The notes below the pieces were generated by a model. It had not been told where the DNA came from, did no database searches, and saw nothing but the letters and a program-made list of their open reading frames with translations. DNA of 64,000 nt from Hyunsoonleella pacifica (lineage in GTDB: Bacteria; Bacteroidota; Bacteroidia; Flavobacteriales; Flavobacteriaceae): positions 248,001 through 312,000 of the forward strand of contig NZ_SIRS01000001.1 of NCBI RefSeq assembly GCF_004310335.1. Reading direction: 5' to 3'. Shown here one piece after another: positions 1 through 9,055 of the stretch. Position 1 is the stretch's first letter, and each line of letters starts with the position of its first letter. Position numbers and translations under genes: made by a program.

Positions 1-61
1 AACAGCTTGGACAGATGTTTATGGTGTGATGTCTAATGTTATGATAGAAGCTGCATACTAA
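1..61 (+). CDS. C-terminal tail of a probable globin (partial)
   Basis: Only the last 19 residues are present, ending at the TAA at 59-61. The visible tail (AWTDVYGVMSNVMIEAAY) resembles the last (H) helix of single-domain bacterial globins and of the globin part of flavohemoglobins, where an A-W-x-x-x-Y-G motif followed by a hydrophobic stretch is usual. The next genes encode heme and flavin proteins, which fits a globin. With so few residues this remains a suggestion. It ends 19 bp before the next gene and is probably in the same operon. Confidence 0.4.
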   Translation, partial: TAWTDVYGVMSNVMIEAAY

Positions 62-80
62 CAACTTAAAACTTTAATTT

Positions 81-893
81 ATGAAATCTATAAAGAAACA
101 ATTATTGACTTTGGTTTTACTAGTACTATTATCTTCTTGTGGTGGTGTTCCAGAAGAAAAAGCTGCAGCATCTGGAGAAGAAAAAGTATTTGCTGTAGAA
201 GAAGTTTTAGAAATGGTGGCTAAAGAAAATGATGTTACCAGAACATTATACACTAAAGCCATTGTGGGTAAAGGAAAAAAGCAAGGTATGAAATTTGATG
301 AAGATTGGAGAAAAGACGACGTAGAAGCAGGCCCTTTACCAGCACTGTTTTTAAGAGGCGTGGCAACCAGTATTAGAAAAGGTCCAGTACCGTTAGGTTT
401 ATACTTAGGATCTGATTTTCCAGTTAATGCAGCCAATAAATTTGAAGGTAAACAAGCAGAATTATTTACAGAGATAAAACAAGACCAAAAACCTCAATTT
501 TTTTACGATGAAGAGCAAAAGCTGCATACCGCTATGTTTGCAGATTTAGCTAGTGCAGGGGCTTGTGTGTCATGCCATAACGATCATCCACAAACCTCAA
601 AATCCGATTGGAAGTTAGGAGATGTTATGGGTGCTACCACATGGCAATATCCCAAAGACTCATTAACCTATAAGGAAACAGTAGCGGTTTTAAATTCTTA
701 TGCTAAAGGTACTGTAGATATTTACATGGAATACTTAGATGAAATAGAAGCTTTTAAAGAAAGTGACAAACCAGAAATAGGAGATAAATGGCCAGCAGAG
801 GGTAACTACCTTCCAACACCAGAAGTGTTTTTAGACAGTGTACACAAACTATCCTCTTATGAAACTATGAAACATTTAGTAGCTGCAAAATAA
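81..893 (+). CDS. DUF3365 (Tll0287-like) monoheme c-type lipoprotein
   Basis: 270 residues. The N-terminus is a lipoprotein signal (hydrophobic core, then LSSC with Cys20 followed by Gly-Gly), so the mature protein should be lipid-anchored and periplasmic or surface exposed. The body resembles the DUF3365/Tll0287-like heme-binding domain, which is PAS-like in fold. A single CxxCH site (Cys162, Cys165, His166, in CVSCHNDHP) gives one covalent heme c. The family is associated with redox sensing or electron transfer, and its exact substrate is unknown. Here it precedes a membrane protein, a flavin/iron-sulfur reductase and a pentaheme cytochrome, so an electron-transfer or gas-sensing role is inferred from context. 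The next gene follows closely. Confidence 0.8.
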   Translation: MKSIKKQLLTLVLLVLLSSCGGVPEEKAAASGEEKVFAVEEVLEMVAKENDVTRTLYTKAIVGKGKKQGMKFDEDWRKDDVEAGPLPALFLRGVATSIRKGPVPLGLYLGSDFPVNAANKFEGKQAELFTEIKQDQKPQFFYDEEQKLHTAMFADLASAGACVSCHNDHPQTSKSDWKLGDVMGATTWQYPKDSLTYKETVAVLNSYAKGTVDIYMEYLDEIEAFKESDKPEIGDKWPAEGNYLPTPEVFLDSVHKLSSYETMKHLVAAK

Positions 894-982
894 CTTTGTT
901 TAGTGTTAAAGATTGCAATCTTGCCCATTATTTGTTTATGTTTTTGGGCAGATTGCAATTCTTTTTAATTATCCCTTTTTCT

Positions 983-1465
983 ATGGTTTTAAATAAAAAT
1001 AAATCCACTATTGTAGGCTTGGTGCTGCTTTTAGCTTTCTTTATTCAGTATATTTTAAAACTAGAATGGAGTTGGTTGTTTTTGTTACAGCAAGACGAAA
1101 TGTATAAACGCTGGTCTGGATTATTTTTGGCAATTTTCATTTTATTTCAGTGGGTGCTGTCTTTAACAAGAACTGTTAAAAAATGGAAAAAACATGCTAT
1201 GAAGATGCAATCCATTCATAAATGGGTGGGAGCATTAAGTCCTATATTTTTTTATATACATAGTATGAGTTTGGGGTATGGATATTTACTATTGTTATCA
1301 TATATCTTCTTTTCCAATACAATATTAGGATACTTTAATTTAGATGTGTTAAAAAACAATAGTGATGCTTTGTTTAAAGGATGGATGATTACTCATGTAA
1401 CATTGTCTTTAGTTGTTTCAATTATGATGCTATTTCACATCACTATGGTGTTTTATTATAAATAA
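983..1465 (+). CDS. Small His-rich membrane protein, probable cytochrome b-like subunit
   Basis: 160 residues from the ATG at 983. The frame is open back to a TTG at 896, with another in-frame ATG at 938. I chose 983 because a typical membrane segment starts right after it, but the start is uncertain. About four hydrophobic helices are visible. His residues lie in or near them (IHKW, YIHS, ITHV, LFHI), a pattern expected of bis-heme b proteins of the ferric reductase/YedZ type. The FAD/NAD(P)/2Fe-2S reductase begins 8 bp downstream, so the two could form a transmembrane electron path. I do not recognise a specific family, so cytochrome b is inferred from the His pattern and context. Confidence 0.55.
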   Translation: MVLNKNKSTIVGLVLLLAFFIQYILKLEWSWLFLLQQDEMYKRWSGLFLAIFILFQWVLSLTRTVKKWKKHAMKMQSIHKWVGALSPIFFYIHSMSLGYGYLLLLSYIFFSNTILGYFNLDVLKNNSDALFKGWMITHVTLSLVVSIMMLFHITMVFYYK

Positions 1466-1472
1466 AAAAGAT

Positions 1473-2501
1473 ATGAAGCTATTGGTAAAAGATATAATTA
1501 AGGAAACCAATGATGCTATGAGTATCTGCCTTAAAAATGGTAACCTTTTTAAAAAGTTTAAGTATAAACCAGGGCAATTTCTAACCATAAGTGTACCTAT
1601 AGATGGTGTTGTTCAAAAACGAGCATATTCTTTTAGTAGTAATCCCTATACAGATAAAGACCTTAAGATTACAATAAAGCGTGTAGAAAAAGGTTTGGTG
1701 TCTAATTATGTGCACGATCATTTAAAAGTAGGAGATAAGCTTCAAGTAGACGATCCTGCTGGTACATTTTGTGTAGAACCTAAAAAAGAAAATCAAAAGC
1801 AGTATGTGCTATTTGCAGGAGGTAGTGGTGTAACACCAATGTTTTCTATAGCTAAATCAGTGTTAACAGAAGAACCACAATCAAAAGTGCTTCTAATTTA
1901 TGCCAACCAAACTATGGAGTCAATTATATTCCATGAAGAAATAAAAACACTATCAGCAGAATATCCAGATGCATTTAAGATAGAACACATTATTTCAGCA
2001 AACAAAACATATCAAGGTAATTATAATCCAGGATTGGCAACACAACTTTTAATAGATCGTATCATGATGAAGCATAATATCAGATATCAAGATCATGAAT
2101 ATATGATATGTGGACCATTCGGATACATGGAGAAAATCAAAGAGATATTAGCAGAAAATGGAATAACTAGAGATAAAATAAAGATAGAAGTTTTTAAAAG
2201 TCCCACAGTAAAAGTTACAGGTAAAAACTTGTTAAGTGATGTAACGTTAAAGCATAATGGCGAAGAATACAATTTTAAGGTAAGGGGAGATAAATCGATA
2301 TTAAACCAAGCTATGTCACACAATATTGTTATCCCATATTCCTGTAGATCGGGAATGTGTTCCACCTGTAAAGGCAAATGTGTAGAAGGCGAGGTGCAAA
2401 TGACTGACGGGCATATATTACCAGATGATGAGGTAGAACGTGGTAGTATCCTAACCTGTGTAACCTATCCTTTAAGTGAAAAAGTAGTAATAGAAATATA
2501 G
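1473..2501 (+). CDS. FAD/NAD(P)-binding oxidoreductase with C-terminal 2Fe-2S ferredoxin domain
   Basis: 342 residues with the PaaE/Hmp-reductase type of layout. An N-terminal FAD-binding barrel carries R50-A-Y-S. A NAD(P)-binding domain follows with GGSGVTP at 116-122 and the ICGPFGYM motif. A plant-type ferredoxin domain at the C-terminus has cluster ligands Cys291, Cys296, Cys299 and Cys329 (C-x4-C-x2-C-x29-C). It should move electrons from NAD(P)H through FAD to the iron-sulfur cluster and then to a partner. Likely partners are its neighbours: the His-rich membrane protein just upstream, the pentaheme cytochrome 8 bp downstream, or the globin at the window start. No signal peptide is seen, so it acts in the cytoplasm. 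Confidence 0.88.
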   Translation: MKLLVKDIIKETNDAMSICLKNGNLFKKFKYKPGQFLTISVPIDGVVQKRAYSFSSNPYTDKDLKITIKRVEKGLVSNYVHDHLKVGDKLQVDDPAGTFCVEPKKENQKQYVLFAGGSGVTPMFSIAKSVLTEEPQSKVLLIYANQTMESIIFHEEIKTLSAEYPDAFKIEHIISANKTYQGNYNPGLATQLLIDRIMMKHNIRYQDHEYMICGPFGYMEKIKEILAENGITRDKIKIEVFKSPTVKVTGKNLLSDVTLKHNGEEYNFKVRGDKSILNQAMSHNIVIPYSCRSGMCSTCKGKCVEGEVQMTDGHILPDDEVERGSILTCVTYPLSEKVVIEI

Positions 2502-2509
2502 TTTAAAGT

Positions 2510-3217
2510 ATGTTTAAAGTAAGTCCGTTACGAAAAAGACAAGTTATAGGAGGCATTATAGGTTTAGTGCTAGGAGTTTCTTTGTTCTATATCTTTACAT
2601 TAGATGCTACAGAAGAATATGTATCAATAGGCCCTATGAATACGGGGCATGAGTCATTAAATTGTTTTGCGTGCCATGCCGATGCCAAAGGTAATTTGAT
2701 GCAGCAAGTTCAGTCAAACATATCACACGCTTTTGGTGCTCGAAAAGAAGGTGTAGATTTTGGTACACAAGATGTAACAGTAGATAACTGCCTACAGTGT
2801 CACGATCGCCCTAACGATAGGCATCCAACCTATCGATTTTCAGAGCCCAGATTTAAAGATGCTATTAAACATATAGATGCTACTACCTGTATTACATGTC
2901 ATACGGAACATGAGGAAGAGCGCGTTTCTGTAGCAAATATTAATTATTGCATGAACTGTCATCAAGATTTAGTAGTAGAGAACGATCCTTTAGATGTATC
3001 TCATGAAGCTTTAATAGCAAAAGAAGAATGGTTTACCTGTATACAATGTCATGATTTTCATGGTAACCATAAATACAATGTACCAGAAAAATTAAAAGAT
3101 ACCATTCCAATGAAGGTTATAGAGGCTTATTTTGATGGAGGAAAAGACCCTTATGGTACAGATAAAAAGTATATAGCGCTTTCCCAAGAGGCTTGGTTAG
3201 AAACTTTAGATAAATAA
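2510..3217 (+). CDS. Membrane-anchored pentaheme cytochrome c
   Basis: 235 residues. One N-terminal membrane anchor (about residues 11-30) is followed by a periplasmic region with five CxxCH heme sites at Cys52, Cys94, Cys127, Cys147 and Cys177 (CFACH, CLQCH, CITCH, CMNCH, CIQCH). The spacing and single anchor recall NapC/NirT-type quinol dehydrogenases and related small multiheme cytochromes, although the similarity outside the heme motifs is not clear to me. It ends the redox operon and starts 8 bp after the reductase. The role is inferred to be passing electrons between the membrane and a periplasmic acceptor. Confidence 0.85.
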   Translation: MFKVSPLRKRQVIGGIIGLVLGVSLFYIFTLDATEEYVSIGPMNTGHESLNCFACHADAKGNLMQQVQSNISHAFGARKEGVDFGTQDVTVDNCLQCHDRPNDRHPTYRFSEPRFKDAIKHIDATTCITCHTEHEEERVSVANINYCMNCHQDLVVENDPLDVSHEALIAKEEWFTCIQCHDFHGNHKYNVPEKLKDTIPMKVIEAYFDGGKDPYGTDKKYIALSQEAWLETLDK

Positions 3218-3315
3218 TAATGTAGATGTCTAAGTATTGTCTTTCCTAAAAAACACTTGTGGTAATCTTGTATGTTTGTCTACAAAGTCATTAAATCAAT
3301 AGTAAAGGAAATAAG

Positions 3316-6300
3316 TTACCTCAAAATCGTAATATATCCAGAATGAGACCTATTGTCGTTATCATTTAATTCCATGTAATAGTAGTAATTACCAACAGGT
3401 AATGGTTCGCCTTTATAAGTACCATCCCAAGAGTTATTATACCCTGAAGCTTCATAAACAATGTTTCCCCAACGATTGTAAATAGTAAGTTTATTATTAG
3501 GAAACGTTTCTATGTTTTTAATAAAAAAGGTATCATTGGCACCATCTCCATTAGGTGTCATAGTATTGGCAAAAAATGGCATACAACGGTCTTCTACATC
3601 AGTGTTTTCATTATCCATTCTAATCAAGAATGTACTGATAGAAAAACATACGTTAGCCATAGCATTTTCCGCACGTACATAAATTGTGGTATCTACACCT
3701 GCATTAAGATTTATTTGTGTAACATCATTTTCGTCTAATAAAGCATCATTTTCAAAAAGATGATAACTTAGGTTAATGTTAGATTGTTCTATACCTTCAA
3801 AAACACGAGCATTTAACTGAGACAAATCATATCCAACAGTATTTTCTTTTAAATAACAAAGAAAGATATCGTCTACAACATTTACTATTGGTGTATCAAA
3901 TACGCTTAGTGAAAACGAAAAAAAGCGTGTACACCCATCATTATCTTCTACTCTTACATGAAGCGTTTGCGGGTTTGAAGCATTCATAAATTCCAAGGGT
4001 AAAGCATCAGTATTCATTTCAGCTTCAGTAGTACTATTATGAAAACTCACTACAGGAAATTCTGGAGTATTGGGAGCTACATTTTGTAAAATGAAATCCT
4101 GTTGCGCAGCTAGATCAAAAGTAGTAACACCTGGCATATCGGGACTGGCGCAGCCAATTAAATCCTGAGGTGTTTCATAAATAAACGGACTCACTAAAGC
4201 CACAGACTTTGTAATACTAAAATCTTCAGAGCCGTCATTTACTGTAAGCGTTACATCGTATGTAGTATCAGGCGCGTAAGTATGACTTGGGTTTTGCGAG
4301 GTATTTAAAGGAGCGCCATCTCCAAAGTCCCATTGGTAGCTCAGGTTGCTACAACTATTAGTAAGGTCTGTAAAGGTTACAACATCACAGTTTATTTCAA
4401 ATTCAAAATCAGGTAGCGTAGTACTTGGGCTGAGAAAAACATCAAGAGTTTGAGAAAAATCTTGGGTACCATCATTTATAGTAAGCGTAACACTATGTGG
4501 TCCAATAGTAGTATAAGTATGGGTTGGCATTGCTTCGCTACTTATTGGGCTACCATCCCCAAAATCCCAAGCTATACTTACTATGGGGTCGCAAAGTGTT
4601 GAAATATCTTCAAAAGTAACATCAAAACAATCTATGGTTAGGTTAAAATCCACGTTAGTTTCTACGGTAATATCTACAGTATCGGTGTATACAGGTACGC
4701 TTAAACTAGGGTTATCAGTATTAGATATACTAAGTGTAATGGTGTACATGCCAGAAACTGTGTAATTATGTGTAACGTTAACTTCAGAGTTATCTGTAAT
4801 TGTATTAGGACTGCCGTCTCCAAAATCCCAAGTATACACAAAAGAAGGAAAATCGGCTATGGAAGCACCACAAATACGGCTGTTGTTTATAAGCGTTACA
4901 GTTTCACAATCTGGCGGTAATGTACTAAACTGCGCTGTGATAGAAGAAGTCGTGTATTCTAAGGATTTAGAATCGGATAAGCCATCTGCAGCGGTAACGG
5001 TTAACGAAATAATATAAGTTTCATCATCAGTAGTCAACGGAAATGTATGTAGCGGATCCGTTTCTGTACTAGTAGTGCCATCTCCAAAATCCCAGAGATA
5101 CGAGAGCCCACCTCTACAATATCCCGATAAATTTACCAATTGTATGGTATTACAAGGATTATCGTCTGCAGTTATTACAGGTTCTATTTCAAAATCTGCA
5201 GTAGGGAAAGGTGGTTCGTTAGATTGTAAAACGGTAATTGTAAACGTAGTAGATGGTCCATCACAACCATTTTCATCTCTAGCAATTACAGTATATGTTG
5301 TATCAACGGTAGGGCTTAACACTGCAGAAATTCCAGGAGGTACAACATCAATAAACTCGCCAGGGTTTGCGGAATCAGGAATTACATATCTAAAATCGCC
5401 AATATTTTCTCCGGTAGGTTGAACAAAAGCATTACCACCCAAACAAATTTCCTGATCAGGTATAGCATCAATAGTTGCAGCATCAACTGGTTCTAAAGTA
5501 ATGGATGCAGAACTATTGCAACCCGTATTCGAAATAAGATCAACACTATATACATCTCCAAACTGCGCATTAGTTATGGTAATACTTCTTGTTGTTTCTC
5601 CGTTAGACCACAAATATTCAGTAAACCCTAAAGGGGCAGTTAAGGTTATGGTATCTCCACTAGTACAAAAATTTTCAACTTGAATTTCTAAAGGTTGTAG
5701 TGTAGCTTCAACATAAGCATAAGCACCGTGTGCACCTCTTGTGCAGTCTAAAGACAAAAATTCTATGGTAATTTGTTGTCCAATAAACGGTGTTAAATCT
5801 GCTCCCGCAGTGGTCCAAGGTAAAATTTGATAGTTAGAACCCTCACATCTGGTAAAGCCTTTATCAGCAGCATTTGGGCCAGCAAAAGCCTCAAACTGTC
5901 CACAAGTTACAATGCTATCAGTAGCATCCTTAATGTTTACTACAAATTTGGGCTGTTCTTCTTGGGTATGGCTCGGGTCGTCCAGAACTATAGCATAACT
6001 GTATTGCAAAAAAGTTTCATCAGCAGTAACCGTAAACGTCCTGCTTATTCTTGCAGTGCGTCTTCCACCTTCAATATTACCTAGACGTGCAGAAAACTGA
6101 CCTCCAGGAAAAACCGAAGGAATATTAAGTGCAGTAGGCAAACAGTTAAGTCCGTTTGCATCAAATAATGGACTCGCAGGACTCGTTAAATCTATCTGTA
6201 CATCAAGATCAGCAGCAGGTCTTGGATTCCAGTCAATTCCCATGGTGTTGGGTCTTACACCAGTATCTAAAATCCAGTTATCAAAATTACCAAACTCAAA

Positions 6301-6390
6301 ATTCAAGTTTTCAGTTTGCGCAAAGGTGGCAGAGGTTGCTAAAACGCACACCACACAAATCATAAGTATTTTTAGTTTTTGTAACATCAT
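3316..6390 (-). CDS. PKD-repeat cell-surface protein with CHU_C (type B) T9SS sorting domain
   Basis: 1024 residues. A signal peptide (ending near SATFAQ) leads into an N-terminal adhesin-like region. At least four PKD domains follow, each marked by WDFGDG, and a Cys-poor linker region comes next. The C-terminus is a CHU_C/gliding-motility-associated domain (MTPNGDGANDTF then YNRWGNIVYE and an end in ITILR). This is the type B sorting signal that directs secretion through the type IX system and surface attachment. Such proteins are usually encoded next to a PorP/SprF partner, as here: its ATG overlaps the stop codon of that upstream gene by 4 bp (ATGA), implying translational coupling. The start could equally be the second Met. 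The ligand is unknown. Confidence 0.88.
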   Translation of the reverse strand: MMLQKLKILMICVVCVLATSATFAQTENLNFEFGNFDNWILDTGVRPNTMGIDWNPRPAADLDVQIDLTSPASPLFDANGLNCLPTALNIPSVFPGGQFSARLGNIEGGRRTARISRTFTVTADETFLQYSYAIVLDDPSHTQEEQPKFVVNIKDATDSIVTCGQFEAFAGPNAADKGFTRCEGSNYQILPWTTAGADLTPFIGQQITIEFLSLDCTRGAHGAYAYVEATLQPLEIQVENFCTSGDTITLTAPLGFTEYLWSNGETTRSITITNAQFGDVYSVDLISNTGCNSSASITLEPVDAATIDAIPDQEICLGGNAFVQPTGENIGDFRYVIPDSANPGEFIDVVPPGISAVLSPTVDTTYTVIARDENGCDGPSTTFTITVLQSNEPPFPTADFEIEPVITADDNPCNTIQLVNLSGYCRGGLSYLWDFGDGTTSTETDPLHTFPLTTDDETYIISLTVTAADGLSDSKSLEYTTSSITAQFSTLPPDCETVTLINNSRICGASIADFPSFVYTWDFGDGSPNTITDNSEVNVTHNYTVSGMYTITLSISNTDNPSLSVPVYTDTVDITVETNVDFNLTIDCFDVTFEDISTLCDPIVSIAWDFGDGSPISSEAMPTHTYTTIGPHSVTLTINDGTQDFSQTLDVFLSPSTTLPDFEFEINCDVVTFTDLTNSCSNLSYQWDFGDGAPLNTSQNPSHTYAPDTTYDVTLTVNDGSEDFSITKSVALVSPFIYETPQDLIGCASPDMPGVTTFDLAAQQDFILQNVAPNTPEFPVVSFHNSTTEAEMNTDALPLEFMNASNPQTLHVRVEDNDGCTRFFSFSLSVFDTPIVNVVDDIFLCYLKENTVGYDLSQLNARVFEGIEQSNINLSYHLFENDALLDENDVTQINLNAGVDTTIYVRAENAMANVCFSISTFLIRMDNENTDVEDRCMPFFANTMTPNGDGANDTFFIKNIETFPNNKLTIYNRWGNIVYEASGYNNSWDGTYKGEPLPVGNYYYYMELNDNDNRSHSGYITILR

Positions 6391-7391
6391 AACGAGTATT
6401 TAGGGCAAGCACAATTTTGTTTTCTAACATTAAATCGGTAGCCAATAACAATTTCATGAGTTCCAGTTTGTTGTCCGCTAAATTGGGTAGTAACCCAATC
6501 ATAAGAATAACTAAGTAATAGATTTTCTGTAAGGCGTAAACCAAAAAAGCCCGCAATAGCATCTTCATTACGGTAAGCCAAACCACCCCAAAATTTATTA
6601 TCGTATACCAGTTTTGCACCAATATCCCAGCGCAAAGGCGCGTTTTTTACAGTTTTAAGTAGTGTAAAAGGTACAAACTCCGTCACTTCATTTACAGCAA
6701 TTCTACTTCCCAAAAGCATATTGTAGTTTGGTAGTAACGCACCACCCGTATTAGTATCAGCAAACTGAATATCATTATTAAAAATTTGATTAGCCGCCAT
6801 ACCAAAAAATAAATATTTAGAGTAGGCATACAACCCCAAGCTCATATCAAAATTTAAATTAGAAACGTTTTGTACAAGCGCATCATTAGGGTTGTCAATT
6901 AAAACCACATCACTATCATCAAATTTAAATTGTGTAGCCCCTATAAACGTACCTACAGACAAAAACCAATCGTTTGTAACCTTTAAATGGTAGGCATAGC
7001 TGCCGTAAAAACCACTTTGTTTAATAGGTCCAACATCATCGGTATATAAAAAAGCACCTAATCCTTGGTGGGTTGCACCATCATCGGGTAAATAGCCAGC
7101 TCTAGCAGGGTATAAAGCGCTGTTTATACTAAACGTGGTTGTTCTAGGCGCGCCATCAATACCCGTCCATTGGTTGCGGTATGCTACGTTTACATCAACA
7201 TAATCCTCAACACCAGCCATGGCAGGATTTAAAACAAAGGGATTTTGTAAATACTGTGAAAACTGTGGATTTTGCTGCGCATGTATAACTGTGTTAACCA
7301 GTAAAGCAGTACAAAGAAATGTAAAAGGAGCAATAAATTTAGTCGGTGTTATACAACGCCACTTGGGTACTTTAAAACAGTAGGTTTTCAA
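6387..7391 (-). CDS. PorP/SprF family type IX secretion outer-membrane protein
   Basis: 334 residues. The N-terminal signal ends near VIHAQ and is followed by the typical PorP/SprF opening (QNPQFSQYLQNPFVLNPAMAG), then a beta-barrel-like sequence. In Bacteroidota these 14-stranded outer-membrane proteins bind and retain CHU_C/type B substrates at the surface, and the PKD protein encoded directly downstream is the obvious client. The two genes overlap by 4 bp. The signal peptide is long (39 residues to HAQ) and a later start is possible, but no shorter ATG preserves the full signal. Upstream lies a 337-bp gap with a repeat element. Confidence 0.9.
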   Translation of the reverse strand: MKTYCFKVPKWRCITPTKFIAPFTFLCTALLVNTVIHAQQNPQFSQYLQNPFVLNPAMAGVEDYVDVNVAYRNQWTGIDGAPRTTTFSINSALYPARAGYLPDDGATHQGLGAFLYTDDVGPIKQSGFYGSYAYHLKVTNDWFLSVGTFIGATQFKFDDSDVVLIDNPNDALVQNVSNLNFDMSLGLYAYSKYLFFGMAANQIFNNDIQFADTNTGGALLPNYNMLLGSRIAVNEVTEFVPFTLLKTVKNAPLRWDIGAKLVYDNKFWGGLAYRNEDAIAGFFGLRLTENLLLSYSYDWVTTQFSGQQTGTHEIVIGYRFNVRKQNCACPKYSL

Positions 7392-7728
7392 AATAGGTTA
7401 GTGCTAAATGAGATTAGGTAATGTTATGTACGCTCATTTTTTTGCGTCTGGATGTTTTTTGGAATAAAAAATGCAAAAAAACGTTAAAAACATGTATTTC
7501 ATCGTGTTTTTTGAAAGACGATTAGAAGTAAAATCACACTATCTTTTTTAATATTTTGGGCGCTATCCGCCAGGGGTCGGGCCTGCCTGCCGGCAGGCAG
7601 GCTTTCACTAGTCGCTCCTCCCAAGGTCGGGAGCTTCAACATGCCGTTCAATCCCTAACGCGGAGCCTACTTGCCTGCGTCATTGCGAGGAGGTACGACG
7701 TGGCAATCTCAAACATCTATATATCTTC
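7392..7728. other. Gene-free stretch with an intergenic repeat
   Basis: 337 bp between the RhuM-Fic gene (left, - strand) and the PorP gene (right, - strand). The left part, 7554-7710, is a GC-richer repeat element annotated separately. The right part (7392-7553) is AT-rich and should contain the promoter for the PorP/PKD pair. I could not pick a convincing -7 box. Confidence 0.6.
7554..7710. repeat. Flavobacterial interspersed repeat, copy 1, with a 22-bp perfect palindrome
   Basis: A GC-richer element inside AT-rich DNA. It contains the perfect palindrome 7581-7602 (GCCTGCCTGCC followed by its mirror image), the phrase CATGCCGTTC-ATCCCTAACGC, and an end reading CATTGCGAGGAGG...GGCAATCTC. 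A shorter relative of the same element occurs at 21632-21751. It has no coding capacity and looks like a short mobile or REP-type element. Confidence 0.7.
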
Positions 7729-8724
7729 TTAAATTCTATTCCTATTCAGCACACTAACCACCAAACGCTTTACCGTTTCCATTTCTTCAGGTTTGCTAGA
7801 GGCTATAAATAAAGTTAAACTAGCTAAAGTATTATTACTGATAATAGGGTTTTGCGCATCATCAAAAAGCATGTTGTTATGTTGCAAAAACTTAAGAAAA
7901 CAAGCCGCCGCAATACGCTTATTACCATCCACAAAAGCATGGTTTTTTACAATTAAGTACAAGAGCATTGTTGCTTTTTCCTCAAGCGTCGGATAGAAAT
8001 CTTTGTCATCAAAACCCTTAGCAATTTGTGCCACCGCACTCTCAAAACTTTTATCCTTTTCCTTTCCAAAAACATCAGAGTCAAATTCCGTTAGCATTTG
8101 TTTTATAACACTTTGGTAGTCCTCCAAACTAGGGTAATTGGCAGCTTTTTCTGTTAAGCCTTTTGCGTCTAGTTGCTCATGGTCATAATCATCCAGTAAA
8201 CTCAAGCCTTTAGCAAACGCATTAAGCCAATCTTTGTCGGCTGCATGCTCATCCATAGCGTGTTCAATAGTTCTGGAAAGAATCTGAATGCCATTTTTAA
8301 GGTGTTGCACCTCTTGCTCTTTTTGCGCCAAACGCTTTTCGTTAATAGTGTAACCTTTAACAAGGTGATCTTTTAAGGTTTTGGTTGCCCATATTCTAAA
8401 TTGTGTGCCTTGATGAGACTTTACACGATAGCCTACAGATATAACTACATCTAAGTTGTAGTATTTTATTTTTTGAGTTTGGGTTTTTCCTTTAATAGCA
8501 CCATGTTGAGTGGTGTGTCGGAAATCCCGACATACCAGTTCCTCTTCAAGTTCTCCCTCCGAAAATATGTTTTTTATATGTTCAGTAACAGTGCTTCGTC
8601 CTTTATTAAAAAGTTCAGCCATTTGCGCTTGTGTAAGCCATACCGTGTCTTTTTCAAATTGTACTGAAATTTGGGTACTACCATCTTTGGCTTGATATAT
8701 TTCTATTTGATTGTCTTTGTTCAT
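7729..8724 (-). CDS. RhuM/Fic-DOC fusion protein
   Basis: 331 residues from the ATG at 8724. The frame extends 7 codons further, but the Met before NKDNQIEIY matches the usual start of RhuM proteins. Residues 1 to about 130 are the RhuM domain (VWLTQAQMAELF, an HTH-like segment, and YYNLDVVISVGYRV). After a coiled-coil-like linker, a Fic/Doc domain carries the active-site motif HAFVDGNKR starting at His262, the intact HxFx2GNKR core expected of an AMP- or phosphotransferase. RhuM-Fic fusions are known as accessory genes near toxin-antitoxin and defence genes, but their substrate is not established. It lies between a repeat element and a broken second RhuM copy. Confidence 0.85.
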   Translation of the reverse strand: MNKDNQIEIYQAKDGSTQISVQFEKDTVWLTQAQMAELFNKGRSTVTEHIKNIFSEGELEEELVCRDFRHTTQHGAIKGKTQTQKIKYYNLDVVISVGYRVKSHQGTQFRIWATKTLKDHLVKGYTINEKRLAQKEQEVQHLKNGIQILSRTIEHAMDEHAADKDWLNAFAKGLSLLDDYDHEQLDAKGLTEKAANYPSLEDYQSVIKQMLTEFDSDVFGKEKDKSFESAVAQIAKGFDDKDFYPTLEEKATMLLYLIVKNHAFVDGNKRIAAACFLKFLQHNNMLFDDAQNPIISNNTLASLTLFIASSKPEEMETVKRLVVSVLNRNRI

Positions 8725-8791
8725 TTGTTTTCTAAGTTGTAGCATGTTTTACAACGATTGAATTATAGCTTAAATATTAGATTTAAAAAAG

Positions 8792-9055
8792 TTATTTAGC
8801 GTCTAAATTATAAAGCAAAATTTTACGTTTTACCTGTCTGCTGCCTTCTTGTTGAACTACCGAGTATTTCTCGGTAGTTGCTTTTTTATCTAGCTCTTTA
8901 GTTGTGTAAATATTTTTTAAATGCAGTCCAATAGTGTCACTATCCTTATCAAAAAGTTCAGCCATTTGTTTTTGGTTTAGCCAAATGGTATTGTTTTCCA
9001 ATCGTATTTCTACATTGGGTTTATCATTGTATAATATTATTTCTCCTTTATTCAT
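8792..9055 (-). pseudogene. Truncated RhuM N-terminal fragment
   Basis: 87 codons matching the start of a RhuM domain (IWLNQKQMAELFDKDSDTIGLHLKNIY through VKRKILLYNLD), then a stop codon exactly where intact RhuM proteins continue with ISVGYRVNS. The intact neighbour at 7729-8724 shows what is missing. The sequence is diverged from the neighbour, so this is an independent homologue that lost its 3' part and not a recent duplication. A stem-loop (arms 8855-8864 and 8870-8879, then a T run on the + strand) lies inside the fragment and may be coincidental. A short functional peptide cannot be excluded. Confidence 0.7.

Noticed and set aside
4583-6365. Several + strand open frames of 60-115 codons opposite the PKD protein
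   Set aside because: Shadows of the highly coding - strand gene; no start signals or plausible products.
8855-8888. Hairpin with T run inside the RhuM fragment as a real terminator
   Set aside because: It reads on the strand opposite to the fragment, and no + strand gene ends there; the palindrome is likely a by-product of coding sequence, so no terminator was annotated.
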